DNA from: Treponema sp.
GTDB taxonomy: Bacteria > Spirochaetota > Spirochaetia > Treponematales > Breznakiellaceae
DNA length: 32,007 nt
Reading direction: 5' to 3'
Assembly: GCA_031270205.1 (NCBI GenBank)
Contig: JAISYA010000243.1
Location: 1-32,007 of the forward strand
Every line of letters starts with the position of its first letter. The stretch's first letter is position 1. Made by a program: the position numbers and the translations under genes. Below the pieces are notes generated by a model, which was given only the letters and a program-made list of their open reading frames with translations, ran no database searches and was not told the origin of the DNA. Shown here one piece after another: positions 1 to 9,476 of this stretch.

Positions 1-167
1 CGCGTGAGGGAACAGGTAGCAGGGAGCAGGGAATTAACCGCGCGGTGTTCAACACACGGCGTCTGTCCGTTCCGCTAAGCCCATGCCTGAACACGGACGG
101 CGCGCACTTGCCAACGGCTTCCCGCTTCCGGCTTCTCACCTAATCGCGTCAGGAAAAAGAAGGTAGT

Positions 168-1259
168 ATGAACAAAGCGCGCTTTCGGATTAACGGCCGG
201 CAGGGAACCGCGGGGGATCGGAGAACAGGGGGCAAACCTGTTGTCTGTTATTTATTATTTATCATTTATGTATTATTTTGTTCGCCGCTTTCCGCCCAGT
301 ACCAGGGGTTTTCCCTGGGGATCGGCGCAGAGGGGAACGCCATCACGCTGATCGAGGGGATAGGGCTGGGCGGGCAGTTTGCCGTGGAGACCCGCCTTTC
401 CCGCCGCTTTGCTCTGGAGTTTCGCGCCGGGGTGTCGAGCCTCTTTTCCCAGACCCTGGACACCGCCTACTCCTTCATCGCCATGGAAGCCCTCGTGTAT
501 CCCCGGTGGTACTTTATCGCGCCGGAGGACCTGGCCGCGCCCGGCATTGAGCTGTTCGCCGGCGCGGGCGGCGGGGTTCTGGCGACGGTGAACAACCTGG
601 ATTTCCACGAGTCCCGGGGATCTCCGGAAGTGGCCGCCATTGCCGGGGCGCGGTTCCGCCTGCCGCACAATTTCTACGTGGAGCCTTATATCCGCGCCGG
701 CTATCCCACCCTGGTCTCCCTGGGCGTCATGGGCGGCCTCCGCTTTCCAGCGCCGGCGGAGGAAACGGTTGTGGAACGGGTGGTGGAACGGGTCGTAGAA
801 GTAGAACGGGTGGTGGAGAGGGCCGTTGAGCCGGTGGTGGAGACGGCGAGTGTCGAACAGGTGCTTACCGCCGCGGGTACAATACACAGCGTGTATTTTG
901 CCCCGGAGGTGGCGCGGTTTGACGGTCTTGAGGAGGCGGTTATCACCCAAAACGGGGAGACGCTGGAGGAGATCCTCAGGCTGCTTGAGGAAAACCCGCC
1001 GGTCCGGCTCCTGCTGGAAGGCCACGCGAACCCGGTGTACGGCACGGAGGAAGAACAGGAGCGGGAACTCCTGCCGTTGGCCGGGAACCGCCTGACGTAC
1101 GTGGTACAAACGCTCGTTGACCGCGGGGTGTCCCGGGAACGCCTCCTGACCGTCGCCTGGGGCGGGCGCTACCCTGCCGTGCCGAAGGAAGATCGGGAGA
1201 ACTGGAATCAAAACCGCCGGGTAGACATGCGGCTTCTGTTCCTGGCGCCGCCGGATTAA
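168..1259 (+). CDS. Outer-membrane protein with beta-barrel-like N-terminus, VVERVVE repeat linker and OmpA-like C-terminal domain
   Basis: ORF 363 aa; hydrophobic signal-like segment VVCYLLFIIYVLFCSPLSAQ; linker VVERVVERVVEVERVVERAVEPVVE; OmpA-like motif LLLEGHANP...LAGNRLTYVVQTLVDRGVSRERLLTVAWGGRYP...NQNRRVDMRL. Exact start uncertain. Confidence 0.8.
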   Translation: MNKARFRINGRQGTAGDRRTGGKPVVCYLLFIIYVLFCSPLSAQYQGFSLGIGAEGNAITLIEGIGLGGQFAVETRLSRRFALEFRAGVSSLFSQTLDTAYSFIAMEALVYPRWYFIAPEDLAAPGIELFAGAGGGVLATVNNLDFHESRGSPEVAAIAGARFRLPHNFYVEPYIRAGYPTLVSLGVMGGLRFPAPAEETVVERVVERVVEVERVVERAVEPVVETASVEQVLTAAGTIHSVYFAPEVARFDGLEEAVITQNGETLEEILRLLEENPPVRLLLEGHANPVYGTEEEQERELLPLAGNRLTYVVQTLVDRGVSRERLLTVAWGGRYPAVPKEDRENWNQNRRVDMRLLFLAPPD

Positions 1260-1408
1260 TATGCGCCGGCCAGGAATTCCGCTTGCGATTTAACCACGGC
1301 TGCGATTTAGCCACGGACAGAACAGCCGGAAGAAAAACCACGAAGGACACGGAGGCAGCACGGAGTTCTTGTTGCAAATCCGGTTTTTCCTCTTTAACAG
1401 GTAACAGA

Positions 1409-2383
1409 ATGTTCCGGTTCAGCCCCCTGCTTTTATGTTGTTTTCTGCTTTTCTCCTGCGCCGAAAAAGAGGTCGAAACGAAGGGGATTATTGTGGGCTT
1501 TTCCCAGATTGGAGCGGAGAGCGCCTGGCGGAACTGCAACACCCGCTCGGTGCAGGAGGCCGCCGCCGATGCGGGGATACAGCTGGTGTTTTTCAACGCC
1601 GAACAGAAACAGGAAAACCAGATCAAGGCTATCCGCTCCTTTATCGCCTATCAGGTTGACGTGATCGCCTTTGTACCCATTGTGTCCGACGGATGGGAAA
1701 ATGTGCTTGAGGAAGCCTCCGAAGCGGGGATTCCCGTGCTGATCTGCGACCGGGAAATTAATGTTGAAGACGAGAGCCTGTACGCCGGTTATCTGGGTAC
1801 GAATGCGATTCAGGAAGGGCGGAGTTCGGCGGAATACCTGTTGAAGGCATTTTCCGATTCGGAGACCGGGGAAGCGGCGGACAGGAAGCGTCCCGTGCGC
1901 ATTGTTGAATTGCGGGGGACCGAAGGTTCCTCGCCCGCGATTAAACGAGCCGAGGGTTTTCGGGAAGTACTTGCCGGAAATCCCGGTTTTGAAATTATTT
2001 ACAGCGCTTCCGGGGATTTTCTCCGCTCCAAAGGTTACGAGCTGATGTGCTCCATACTGGAAGATCTGGATGACATTGACGTTATCTATTCGCATAACGA
2101 CGGCATGACCCTCGGCGCGCTTGACGCCATGAAGGAACGGGGCATAAAGCCCGGCGGGGATATTATCATCGTAACCATCGATGCGGAACAGGCGGCCATT
2201 GACGCGCTGAAGCGGGGAGAGGTGAACTGCGTGGTGGAGTGCAATCCCAAGCAGGGGCCGGATATTATGAGCCTTGCCCTCCGGCTGGCCCGGGGGGAAT
2301 CCATCCCCCGTGTGATATACATGAACGAAGAAGTGTTTACTGAATGGGATGATCTTTCGTCCCTCGCGCCCAGAGGATACTGA
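1409..2383 (+). CDS. YtfQ-like periplasmic sugar-binding lipoprotein (candidate sensor accessory protein)
   Basis: ATG at 1409 inside ORF 1283..2383; lipobox-like MFRFSPLLLCCFLLFSC; YtfQ-like GFSQIGAESAWRNCNT..., QKQENQIKAIRSFIAYQVDVIAFVPIV. Stop overlaps the next ATG by 1 nt. Confidence 0.85.
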   Translation: MFRFSPLLLCCFLLFSCAEKEVETKGIIVGFSQIGAESAWRNCNTRSVQEAAADAGIQLVFFNAEQKQENQIKAIRSFIAYQVDVIAFVPIVSDGWENVLEEASEAGIPVLICDREINVEDESLYAGYLGTNAIQEGRSSAEYLLKAFSDSETGEAADRKRPVRIVELRGTEGSSPAIKRAEGFREVLAGNPGFEIIYSASGDFLRSKGYELMCSILEDLDDIDVIYSHNDGMTLGALDAMKERGIKPGGDIIIVTIDAEQAAIDALKRGEVNCVVECNPKQGPDIMSLALRLARGESIPRVIYMNEEVFTEWDDLSSLAPRGY

Positions 2384-3876
2384 TGGCACGGCGTCAGACG
2401 CTGCTGGAACGGCTTAAGTCTTTCCTTATCAGCGCCAGTATCATTAAAACCATCAAGACCTCCCATATTGTTATCATTGCCCTTCTTTTGGTTCCCCTGA
2501 TGCTGAGTATTGTGGTAACTTTCTACAATACGTTAAGCTACGACCGCCTGATCACCAACGTTGATAAGACCAACCGCCTTAACCGGATTGTAAAAACCGA
2601 TATTACCAATGAACTGTGGGATATTGTGGCGGGTAACAAATCATTCGCCGATGGAAACCAGTTTCGCATTATCAACCGAATCAATTCCGAGCTTGAGGAT
2701 ATTATGCGCACTACCAGGGCAACCGAAAACAGGCAGCTTCTGGAAGTCGCCGGCCGCGCCATGAATACCCTTACCCGTTATGTCAACCGGCTCGGCGATC
2801 AAATGGCAGAGCAATACCCGGTTATTGAAAACGAGCGTATGCTGGACGAAATCCGGGGCGTCTCGACACTGGTTTCGGAACTGCTGCAGGATTTTATTGT
2901 CAGGGAGATTGAATCCGCCGCGGAAGAAAACTTGCGGATAAAGGAACGGGCGATTATTATCAGTATCGTTGAATTGGTAATCATCATATTCGCCACCGTT
3001 TTCTCGGTATTTGTGCGGACTTCCGTGGCGCGGAGCGTCGACAAGTCCATCGGCTCTCTGGTTTCGCTTTCCTCTTCCATCGCCGAGGGAAACCTTGACG
3101 CCCGCGCGGACCTTCCCCGCGTACAGGAACTGGAGGCCCTTACCAAGGACCTCAACATAATGGCGGATAAAATCAAAACCCTCATTGATGAAAATATCCG
3201 GGAACAGCGGAATTTGCAAAAATCGGAGATGAAGGCTTTGCAGGCCCAGATCACCCCCCACTTTTTGTACAATACCCTGGATTCGATTGTCTGGCTTGCC
3301 GAGGGAAACCGGAACGAGCAGGTCATTTCCATAACGAGGGCTTTTTCGGACTTTTTCAGAATATCCCTCAACCGGGGTAATGAATGGGTGCAGGTGCGGA
3401 ACGAATTCAAGCACATCGAAAGTTACCTGACCATACAGAAAATACGTTACCGGGATATTCTTGATTATTCAATTGAGCATGAGCGCGAAATGGACGAGCG
3501 GATCATGCTTAAACTGCTCCTGCAGCCTTTGGTGGAAAACGCCCTGTACCACGGAATCAAAAACAAGCGGGGCAGGGGGATGATCAGCGCCAGAGGCTGG
3601 CGTGACGGCGGCTTTCTCTGCTTCAGCGTTGCGGATAACGGCATCGGCATGACGGGCGAGCAGCTGGCCTCGGTAAAGGAGCAGCTTGCCGGAATGCCGC
3701 AGCTTGCCCCCCCGGAGACCGGGGCGGAAACCCGCATATACGGACTTTACAATGTAGCAAAAAGACTGGAATTATACTATAACAGGACGGATCTCCTGGA
3801 CATTCAGAGTGTCTATAAAGAAGGAACTACGGTGAAGCTCCTCATTCCGCTGTCCGAGGCCTCACAAAATGTATAA
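2383..3876 (+). CDS. Sensor histidine kinase, YesM/LytS type (two TM segments, HAMP, His_kinase, HATPase)
   Basis: TM segments near HIVIIALLLVPLMLSIVVTF and IISIVELVIIIFATVFSVFV; phospho-acceptor region LQAQITPHFLYNTLDSI; ATP-binding region LLLQPLVENALYHGI and VADNGIGM. Confidence 0.93.
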   Translation: MARRQTLLERLKSFLISASIIKTIKTSHIVIIALLLVPLMLSIVVTFYNTLSYDRLITNVDKTNRLNRIVKTDITNELWDIVAGNKSFADGNQFRIINRINSELEDIMRTTRATENRQLLEVAGRAMNTLTRYVNRLGDQMAEQYPVIENERMLDEIRGVSTLVSELLQDFIVREIESAAEENLRIKERAIIISIVELVIIIFATVFSVFVRTSVARSVDKSIGSLVSLSSSIAEGNLDARADLPRVQELEALTKDLNIMADKIKTLIDENIREQRNLQKSEMKALQAQITPHFLYNTLDSIVWLAEGNRNEQVISITRAFSDFFRISLNRGNEWVQVRNEFKHIESYLTIQKIRYRDILDYSIEHEREMDERIMLKLLLQPLVENALYHGIKNKRGRGMISARGWRDGGFLCFSVADNGIGMTGEQLASVKEQLAGMPQLAPPETGAETRIYGLYNVAKRLELYYNRTDLLDIQSVYKEGTTVKLLIPLSEASQNV

Positions 3877-5485
3877 AGTGTTCCTGGTGGAGGATGAGAT
3901 CGTCGTCCGGGAAGGGATACGCAACAGTATCCCCTGGGACAAAACTCCCTATTCCCTGGCGGGCGAGGCGCCGGACGGCGAAATGGCCCTCTCCATGATT
4001 CAGGACATCAAGCCGGACATTCTCATCACCGACATTCGTATGCCTTTTATGGACGGTCTTGCCCTTTCCCGGATTGTCAAAAAAACCCTGCCGTGGATCA
4101 AAATCATTATCCTCTCCGGCCACGACGAATTTGAGTACGCGCGGGAGGCCATTTCCGTCGGGGTTGAGGAATATCTCCTAAAACCGGTTTCCGCCCGTGA
4201 CATGATCGCCACACTGGACAGGATCACCAAACGCATTGACGAGGAAAAAGAAAGACTGCTCAACATCGAAAAACTGAAAGCCCAGGCCCGTTCCTCCGCG
4301 GATATTTTGCGGGACAAATGGCTGTCCGATTTTATGAAAGGCAGAATTCCCGCGGTTGACGCCATTGAAAAGGGAAGGGAATTCGGCGTTGACCTTTTGG
4401 CCCGTTCCTATATTGTCCTTGTCGCGGGTATAGTGAGTCCCGCGGAAAAGGAAGAACAGCTTATTTCGGTGAAGATCATCCTCCTTGCCATAATGGAAAA
4501 GTACGCCAACAGCGTCTGGTTTTCGGAAAATGATAAACAATTTGTAATAATCCTTAAGGAAATGCCGAACAACGTGACGGGAGGCGATTCGCGCGCCGCG
4601 ACAGAGGAATTGGCCTATGCCATAGCCCAGGCCTTCAAGTACGAGGCGGAGCGGAACACCGGGTGCAGGGTGATGGTAGGCATAGGGCCGGTAACGGAAA
4701 GAATCGGCGAAATAGCAAAATCCTGTTCAGTTGCGCGGAAAATCGTTAATTACGGCATCGGTAAAGGGCTTGCGCAGATTGCCGACAGCAGCCTGCTTCC
4801 CAAAGAAGGTGATGATTTTGATCCCTCGCCGCTGCTCAATATTGACGGCGACATGTTCCTGACCAAGCTGAAATACGCCGCCAAAAAAGACATTGATTCC
4901 ATCATACAGGAATACACCAAAGGGCTGGGGAGTAATTTCAGCGAAAACCAAATGCTGGGCTATTTTGTTCTCGGCGAGATAATCGTGGCGGCGTCAAAAA
5001 TCGTGGAGGCCATGGGCGGGGATATCAGAAAAATTGCCCCTTTCAGCCTGAACCAGGAAGACATTCAGCATATCGTAAATTCCAGGGGGCTGTTTTTTGA
5101 AAAGGTGAAAGCGCTGCTGTCCGCCGTAATTGAATACCGTGACGCCCACACAAAGGGCAGGTACCAGTCGGTAATTGTAAAAGCCCGTGAATACATCGAC
5201 CGGAATTTTACCGCCGCGGATATATCCCTCTATTCTACCGCTTCCCATGTGGGGATCAGTCCCAACCATTTGAGCACGGTCTTTGCCCAGGAAACCGGGG
5301 AAAATTTTATCGAGTATCTTACGCGGGTGCGGATGGAAAAGGCAAAGCAGCTTTTACAGGATACCGCCATGAAAAGCGCCGACATCGCGTATGAGACCGG
5401 TTTCAGCGATCCCCATTATTTCAGCTATATCTTCAAGAAAAATACCGGCCTCTCTCCCAGGGAATTCCGTCTTTCGCGGCAGTAG
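3869..5485 (+). CDS. Response regulator, YesN type (REC domain plus AraC-type HTH)
   Basis: N-terminal MYKVFLVEDEIVVREGIRNSIPW...DILITDIRMPFMDGL...ILSGHDEFEYAREAI; C-terminal AraC HTH VGISPNHLSTVFAQETGENFIEYLTRVRMEKAKQLL...DIAYETGFSDPHYFSYIFKKNTGLSPREFR. Confidence 0.95.
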   Translation: MYKVFLVEDEIVVREGIRNSIPWDKTPYSLAGEAPDGEMALSMIQDIKPDILITDIRMPFMDGLALSRIVKKTLPWIKIIILSGHDEFEYAREAISVGVEEYLLKPVSARDMIATLDRITKRIDEEKERLLNIEKLKAQARSSADILRDKWLSDFMKGRIPAVDAIEKGREFGVDLLARSYIVLVAGIVSPAEKEEQLISVKIILLAIMEKYANSVWFSENDKQFVIILKEMPNNVTGGDSRAATEELAYAIAQAFKYEAERNTGCRVMVGIGPVTERIGEIAKSCSVARKIVNYGIGKGLAQIADSSLLPKEGDDFDPSPLLNIDGDMFLTKLKYAAKKDIDSIIQEYTKGLGSNFSENQMLGYFVLGEIIVAASKIVEAMGGDIRKIAPFSLNQEDIQHIVNSRGLFFEKVKALLSAVIEYRDAHTKGRYQSVIVKAREYIDRNFTAADISLYSTASHVGISPNHLSTVFAQETGENFIEYLTRVRMEKAKQLLQDTAMKSADIAYETGFSDPHYFSYIFKKNTGLSPREFRLSRQ

Positions 5486-5491
5486 CGCAGG

Positions 5492-5529
5492 TTCGTAAAA
5501 AAATTAACCGAAATTCGTAAAAAAATCAA
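5492..5529 (+). promoter_or_regulatory. Direct repeat TTCGTAAAAAAATYAA x2 at 22-bp spacing; candidate response-regulator binding site
   Basis: TTCGTAAAAAAATTAA at 5492-5507 and TTCGTAAAAAAATCAA at 5514-5529 (15 of 16 identical), upstream of the sugar-binding protein gene. Confidence 0.55.
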
Positions 5530-5660
5530 GTTTTTTTCCGGGTTTGGCGTTTTTCATCCTGAAACATAAAAATTTGAATGAAAATGCATAATAAAAATCA
5601 TGTACTAAAACCGAAACCTCGCTGTAATATAACGCATATCAATTTTTATGGAGGAAAGAA

Positions 5661-6731
5661 ATGAAAAAACTATTGGCCATTCTCCTGGTACTGGCTGTAG
5701 CGTCAATGGCGTTTGCCGGCGGCGGCGGTCAGCAGGGCGGAGCGAGTTCGGGCGGCGTGACCCGGGGCATGAATCGCAAGATCGTTATGGGTTATTCCCA
5801 GATCGGCGCGGAATCCGAATGGCGTACCGCATGTACCAATTCGGTTCAGGCGGCGGCGAAAGAGTGGAATATCGACCTGCGCTTCTCCGATGCCCAGCAG
5901 CAGCAGCAAAACCAGCTCCAGGCAATCCGTACCTTCATTCAGCAGAAGGTTGACATTATCGCCTTTACCCCCGTGGTTGAAACCGGCTGGGAAGCGATAC
6001 TCAAGGAATGTCTTGACGCGGGTATCCCCACGATCTGCGTAGACCGCAGCATTGAAGGATCGGATCGCAAAGCCGCCAATCCCAACGACATGACCGATCC
6101 GGACAACTGGTTTACCTGCTTTATCGGATCCGATATGGAACAGGAAGGAAACCGGGTGGCCAAATGGATGACGGCTAACGTTCCCAAACTTAAACCAGGC
6201 AAGAGCGTTTACAACATCGCCGAATTGCAGGGCACCGTCGGTTCCTCTGCCATGACCGGCCGTTTCAAGGGTTTCCGCGACACACTGGGGATTCCCGCCG
6301 CCACCGCGCTGGGAACCAGCTCCGACGGCAAATACAAAATCATCCTGAGCCAGACCGGCGATTTTACCCGCGCCCAGGGCAAGCAGGTCATGGAAGCTTT
6401 CCTGAAATCCAACCCCAACGACATTGATGTGCTCTTTGCCCACAATGACGACATGGCCATCGGCGCCATCCAGGCCATTCAGGAAGCCGGCAAAGTGCCC
6501 GCCAAAGATATCATTATCATCGGCGTAGACGCTGTCAAGGGCGCCTTTGAGGCAATGGTCGCGGGCACGATGAACGCGTCCATCGAGTGTAACCCCCTGC
6601 TTGGTCCCCAGGTAATGGAAACCGCCGTGAAGATCCTCAACAAGCAGGCGGTCGAAAAGTGGGTCGTTTCCAATGAGAGCGACTACGACCAGACCAACGC
6701 CGCGGCGGCCTTCCCCTCCCGGCAGTATTAG
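5661..6731 (+). CDS. ytfQ: Sugar ABC transporter substrate-binding protein, YtfQ family
   Basis: SD GGAGG at about 5651; signal peptide MKKLLAILLVLAVASMAFAGGGG; IVMGYSQIGAESEWRTACT, QQQQQNQLQAIRTFIQQKVDIIAFTPVVETGWE, VELQGTVGSSA-like and HNDDMAIGAIQAIQEAG motifs. Confidence 0.9.
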   Translation: MKKLLAILLVLAVASMAFAGGGGQQGGASSGGVTRGMNRKIVMGYSQIGAESEWRTACTNSVQAAAKEWNIDLRFSDAQQQQQNQLQAIRTFIQQKVDIIAFTPVVETGWEAILKECLDAGIPTICVDRSIEGSDRKAANPNDMTDPDNWFTCFIGSDMEQEGNRVAKWMTANVPKLKPGKSVYNIAELQGTVGSSAMTGRFKGFRDTLGIPAATALGTSSDGKYKIILSQTGDFTRAQGKQVMEAFLKSNPNDIDVLFAHNDDMAIGAIQAIQEAGKVPAKDIIIIGVDAVKGAFEAMVAGTMNASIECNPLLGPQVMETAVKILNKQAVEKWVVSNESDYDQTNAAAAFPSRQY

Positions 6732-6755
6732 TTTATTTGTTAAGGAAGGAATTGT

Positions 6756-6836
6756 AACCACGGACCGCACAGAAGAGCAGGAAAAGGCCGGAAACTGTTG
6801 TTTTGCCTGTTTTCTTCGTCTGTGTGGTCTGTGGTT
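6756..6836. repeat. Imperfect inverted repeat built on an AACCACGGACCGCACAGAAG motif
   Basis: AACCACGGACCGCACAGAAGAGCAGGAAAA...TGTTTTCTTCGTCTGTGTGGTCTGTGGTT folds back on itself; lies between the binding-protein and ATPase genes. Confidence 0.7.
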
Positions 6837-6899
6837 TTTCTTCTTTGGCGCTTTATACTTTTGGTTTTTTATGATATTATTTTCTAAAGGGGAAGGAAT

Positions 6900-8414
6900 A
6901 TGGAACCCAACGCCATTTTACAGATGTCCGGTATAGACATACAATTTCCCGGCGTTCACGCCCTTGACCATGTGGATTTTACCCTGCGGAAAAACGAAAT
7001 CCATTCAATCATGGGGGAAAACGGGGCGGGTAAATCCACCCTGATAAAGGTACTAACCGGAGTATATAAAAAAGACAGCGGGACCATGCTCCTTGAAGGG
7101 AACGATTTCAACCCCGCAAGCCCTCTTGAGGCCCGCCAGCATGGGGTCAATTCGGTATATCAGGAAATCAACCTCTGCGACAATTTAAGCGTCGCGGAAA
7201 ACATATACGCCGGGCGGCAGGAAACCCGCTTCGGCAAAATAAACTGGAAAAAAATTAAAACCGGCGCCGGAGAAGCCCTCATGCGGCTTAATGTCGATAT
7301 TGACGTCAGCAAGCTGCTGGGTTCCTATTCGGTGGCGATTAAGCAGATGATCGCCATTGCCCGCGCGGTGGACATGAATTCCAGAGTTCTCATTCTGGAC
7401 GAACCCACATCGAGTCTTGACCGGCCCGAGGTTGAACAGCTCTTTACCACCGTCCGCAAACTTCGGGACGACGGGCTTTCGGTCATATTCATATCCCACT
7501 TCCTCGATCAGGTCTACGAACTCTGCGACCGGGTTACGGTGCTGCGAAACGGAAAACTCATCGGCGAATACGTGTTGAGCGAACTTCCAAAACTGGAGCT
7601 GGTTTCCAAGATGGTGGGCAGGGATTTTTCAACGCTGGAAAAACGGAAAAAAAATCAAAATATCAGGGAAAGCAACGAAGTATTTATTGAGGCAAAAAGC
7701 CTGGGGAAAAAATATACCGTCCAGCCCTTTGACCTTGTTATCAGAAAAGGCGAAACCCTGGGACTTGCGGGGCTGCTTGGTTCGGGGCGGACCGAAGTGG
7801 CGAATTTGCTGTTCGGCATTGACGAAGCCGATTCGGGGGAACTGCTGCTTGAAAAAAAGAAATGGACATTCAGGAAACCCAAAGACGCGATAAATCACCT
7901 TATCGCCTTTTGCCCCGAAGACCGGAAAAAGAACGGCCTTATCCACGAGCTGTCGGTCCGGGAAAACATCATCCTTGCCCTGCAGGCAAAGCAGGGGATA
8001 TTTAAGTACCTGCCCCTAAAAAAGCAGGCGGAGATAGCGGCGGAATATATCCAAAAGCTGGGGATTGTTACGCCGGGAGCGGACGTGCCGGTGGGGAACC
8101 TTTCAGGCGGCAACCAGCAGAAAGTGATCCTCGCCCGCTGGCTCGTGACGAATCCGGCGCTGCTTATTCTGGACGAGCCGACACGGGGTATTGATGTCGC
8201 GGCCAAGGCGGAAATCATGAACCTGGCCATGCAGCTCTGCGGCGAGGGCATGTCCCTGGTTTTCATTTCTTCCGAGATAGAAGAAGTTATCCGCTGTTCC
8301 GATCGTATCGCGGTCATGCGGGACCGGAAGAAAATTGCCGAAATAGCGGGGGAAGATATGGATGAGGAAAAAATACTGAAAACCATAGCGGCCGATACCG
8401 GCGGGGCGGCGTAG
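6900..8414 (+). CDS. ytfR: Sugar ABC transporter ATPase with two ABC domains, YtfR/RbsA type
   Basis: Walker A GENGAGKSTLIKVLTG; LILDEPTSSLD; second domain LSGGNQQKVILARWL and LILDEPTRGIDV. Confidence 0.93.
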   Translation: MEPNAILQMSGIDIQFPGVHALDHVDFTLRKNEIHSIMGENGAGKSTLIKVLTGVYKKDSGTMLLEGNDFNPASPLEARQHGVNSVYQEINLCDNLSVAENIYAGRQETRFGKINWKKIKTGAGEALMRLNVDIDVSKLLGSYSVAIKQMIAIARAVDMNSRVLILDEPTSSLDRPEVEQLFTTVRKLRDDGLSVIFISHFLDQVYELCDRVTVLRNGKLIGEYVLSELPKLELVSKMVGRDFSTLEKRKKNQNIRESNEVFIEAKSLGKKYTVQPFDLVIRKGETLGLAGLLGSGRTEVANLLFGIDEADSGELLLEKKKWTFRKPKDAINHLIAFCPEDRKKNGLIHELSVRENIILALQAKQGIFKYLPLKKQAEIAAEYIQKLGIVTPGADVPVGNLSGGNQQKVILARWLVTNPALLILDEPTRGIDVAAKAEIMNLAMQLCGEGMSLVFISSEIEEVIRCSDRIAVMRDRKKIAEIAGEDMDEEKILKTIAADTGGAA

Positions 8415-8423
8415 GAGGCGGAC

Positions 8424-9476
8424 ATGGCAGAAAGAATCAATTTTCAAAGTCTGATGAAAAGCAAAGTCTTCAGCGCCCTTCTCGTCCTGGCCCTGTTGCT
8501 GCTGTTCAACCTGTTTTTTACGAAAAACTTTTTCGTCATCACGATCCACGAGGGGCATCTCTTCGGAACCCTCATAGACATCCTGAACCGGGGAGCGCCG
8601 CTCATGCTCCTTTCCATGGGCATGACCCTGGTCATCGCCTCCACCGGCGGGACGGATCTTTCCGTAGGCGCGATCATCGCCATCACCGCGGCCATGGTTT
8701 CAAAACTGATCGGCGGCAACCTCGTCATGGTGGATGGGGTACAGACATACATAACCGAGACGCCCATGTTCCTGGCGATTGTCATTTCCCTTTTTACGGC
8801 AATGGCCCTGGGGCTGTGGAACGGCGTCCTCGTAACGTACGGGAAGATACAGCCCATCGTGGCGACTCTCGTACTTATGGTCGCCGGCCGGGGCATAGCG
8901 CAGCTTATCACGAGCGGACAGATAATCACCATTTATTACGGGCCGTTCTTTTTTATAGGCGGCGGCTGGTTCCTGGGACTTCCGTTCGCGATTTTTATCG
9001 CGGCGTTTGTGTTTATCATCGCGCAGGTTTTTACGCGGAAAACGTCCCTGGGGCTGTTCATCGCCACGGTGGGCGGCAACGCCAGCGCCAGCTGGTACGC
9101 GGGGATCAATGAAAAAGCGGTGAAGCTCTTTGCCTTTGTTTTTTCGGGATTCTGCGCGGGGGTTGCGGGGCTTATCATCTGTTCCAACATAAAATCCGCG
9201 GACGCCAATAACGCCGGCCTTAACACGGAGCTGGACGCGATTCTCGCGGCGGTAATCGGCGGGACCAATATGGCAGGGGGCAAATTCAGCCTGATAGGAA
9301 GCCTTGTGGGGGCGCTGCTGATTCAGACGCTGACCACCACCATTTACGCCTTTGGCGTCCCTCCTGAAGTATCCCTGGTGGTGAAGGCCCTGGTAGTGGT
9401 GCTGGTCTGCTTCCTGCAGTCCAGCGTCGCGGCTGAACTTTTCGGGTCACTGGCCGGGAAGAGGGTAAAAGCATGA
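8424..9476 (+). CDS. ytfT: Sugar ABC transporter permease, YtfT type
   Basis: Multi-TM RbsC-type permease; GMTLVIASTGGTDLSVGAI; AAVIGGTNMAGGKFSLIGSLVGALLIQTL. Confidence 0.88.
   Translation: MAERINFQSLMKSKVFSALLVLALLLLFNLFFTKNFFVITIHEGHLFGTLIDILNRGAPLMLLSMGMTLVIASTGGTDLSVGAIIAITAAMVSKLIGGNLVMVDGVQTYITETPMFLAIVISLFTAMALGLWNGVLVTYGKIQPIVATLVLMVAGRGIAQLITSGQIITIYYGPFFFIGGGWFLGLPFAIFIAAFVFIIAQVFTRKTSLGLFIATVGGNASASWYAGINEKAVKLFAFVFSGFCAGVAGLIICSNIKSADANNAGLNTELDAILAAVIGGTNMAGGKFSLIGSLVGALLIQTLTTTIYAFGVPPEVSLVVKALVVVLVCFLQSSVAAELFGSLAGKRVKA

Noticed and set aside
1-167. tRNA or other RNA gene upstream of the OmpA-like gene
   Set aside because: No cloverleaf, CCA or recognisable RNA motif found by eye.
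273-1211. Long antisense ORFs (also 1433-2389, 5703-6770, 16230-17369, 24824-26065, all minus strand)
   Set aside because: They lie opposite strongly recognisable genes, span several genes in some cases, and their translations resemble no family; explained by codon bias in GC-rich DNA.
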